This document shows, in pieces, positions 6,354-6,493 of a stretch of DNA of 6,493 nucleotides (position 1 is its first letter; each line of letters opens with the position of its first letter). This DNA is from Caldithrix sp. (lineage in GTDB: Bacteria; Zhuqueibacterota; Zhuqueibacteria; Oceanimicrobiales; Oceanimicrobiaceae). Position numbers and translations under genes: made by a program. The stretch is taken from positions 1-6,493 of the forward strand of contig SMXE01000083.1 in the NCBI GenBank assembly GCA_004357015.1. The letters run 5' to 3'. Below the pieces are notes generated by a model, which was not told the origin of the DNA, ran no database searches, and saw nothing but the letters and a program-made list of their open reading frames with translations.

Positions 6354-6383
6354 ATTATCAGTGTTCATCCGTGAAAATCTGTG
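6354..6383 (-). repeat. Right arm: three tandem 10-bp units, inverted
   Basis: Read on the - strand the units are CACAGATTTT, CACGGATGAA and CACTGATAAT, again in exact 10-bp register with CAC at positions 1-3 and GAT at positions 5-7. They are in opposite orientation to the left arm. Confidence 0.6.
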
Positions 6384-6400
6384 GCCACCAGAAACTTTGC

Positions 6401-6425
6401 AAAAAACATAGCGCTGTTGGCCTAT
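6401..6425 (-). terminator. Weak terminator-like hairpin
   Basis: On the - strand ATAG (6425-6422) can pair with CTAT (6411-6408), followed by G and six T (6406-6401). It sits 32 bases beyond the proposed stop at 6457 and could end that transcript. The stem is only four base pairs with a ten-base loop, so it is a poor intrinsic terminator by itself. Confidence 0.22.
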
Positions 6426-6456
6426 AGTCCAGAGACCCAAAGCTCGCGGCAGAAAA

Positions 6457-6493
6457 CTACTCCTCCGTCCCCGGCTCATTCAGCAGTTCAAAG
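6457..6493 (-). CDS. 3' end of a possible gene running off the right edge (partial)
   Basis: On the - strand a frame open from the window edge reads FELLNEPGTEE and ends at TAG (6459-6457). The acidic tail, the change in base composition just beyond the stop, and a possible hairpin with T run downstream are consistent with a real gene end. Eleven residues do not allow a family to be named. An open frame this short also occurs by chance, so confidence is limited. Confidence 0.4.
   Translation of the reverse strand, partial: FELLNEPGTEE

Larger units (their letters stand above)
6199..6385. repeat. Approximately 187-bp element bounded by inverted arms of 10-bp CAC-N-GAT repeats
   Basis: Two inversely oriented arms, each three units of 10 bp with consensus CAC-N-GAT-NNN, face one another across 123 AT-rich bases. 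Each arm is preceded on its outer side by GC, giving GCCAC at both extremities (6199-6203 and, reversed, 6381-6385). The element has no coding capacity. It could be a miniature mobile element, a REP-like palindromic element, or two independent copies of the 'ATCCGTG' intergenic repeat family. I recall such repeats from verrucomicrobial and similar genomes. No clear target-site duplication is seen at the edges. Confidence 0.55.
6121..6456. other. Non-coding intergenic region upstream of the nuclease-helicase operon
   Basis: These 336 bases hold no open frame of convincing length on either strand and are clearly AT-richer than the genes, especially 6231-6353. They contain a small hairpin at 6165-6180, an inverted-repeat element at 6199-6385, and a weak terminator-like structure at 6401-6425. 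The promoter of the nuclease-helicase operon should lie here if transcription does not read through from the gene at the right edge. I could not find a convincing -35/-10 pair on the - strand. Confidence 0.6.

Noticed and set aside
6201..6383. Repeated short units considered as a CRISPR array
   Set aside because: The units are 10 bp, tandem without spacers, and inverted between the two arms. There are no 24-37 bp repeats with unique spacers and no cas genes.

Overview
The window looks like a chromosomal segment of an aerobic bacterium. It holds five complete protein genes, the last codons of a probable upstream gene at the left edge, and the last codons of a possible gene at the right edge. 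None of the five starts has a convincing Shine-Dalgarno sequence. The right-hand intergenic region carries CAC-N-GAT ('ATCCGTG'-type) 10-bp repeats, which I associate from memory with intergenic DNA of Verrucomicrobiota and related phyla. I therefore lean towards a verrucomicrobial genome, but this is a weak inference and no marker gene is present.

Left part (+ strand, 2-1918): the tail of an unidentified gene is followed after one base by ctaA (heme A synthase), then after 23 bases by ctaB (protoheme IX farnesyltransferase, heme O synthase). CtaB makes heme O from heme B and CtaA oxidises it to heme A for an aa3-type terminal oxidase. The oxidase genes themselves are not in view.

Middle (+ strand, 1919-2506): a 228-base spacer with possible promoter and RNA-hairpin signals leads to a stand-alone CheY-like receiver protein with an intact phosphorylation site and no output domain. 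It converges on the next operon across a hairpin-rich junction of about 100 bases.

Right part (- strand, 6120 down to 2608): two tightly linked genes, read from right to left. The first encodes a metallo-beta-lactamase/beta-CASP nuclease resembling the ligase-associated DNA exonuclease family; its last five residues are QLSLF, the consensus bacterial sliding-clamp-binding peptide. Only three bases separate it from the second gene, an 846-residue XPD/DinG-type superfamily 2 helicase. The helicase has an extra N-terminal RadC-like JAMM metalloprotease domain with all motif residues present. One of the four iron-sulfur cysteine positions expected in this family is a serine. Together they look like a DNA-repair or replication-restart module: a clamp-tethered nuclease with a helicase that carries a JAMM peptidase. 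This is the most interesting part of the window.

Far right (6121-6493): a 336-base non-coding region holds a short perfect hairpin and an approximately 187-bp element bounded by two inverted arms. Each arm consists of three 10-bp CAC-N-GAT units. The window closes on a possible 3' end of another - strand gene.
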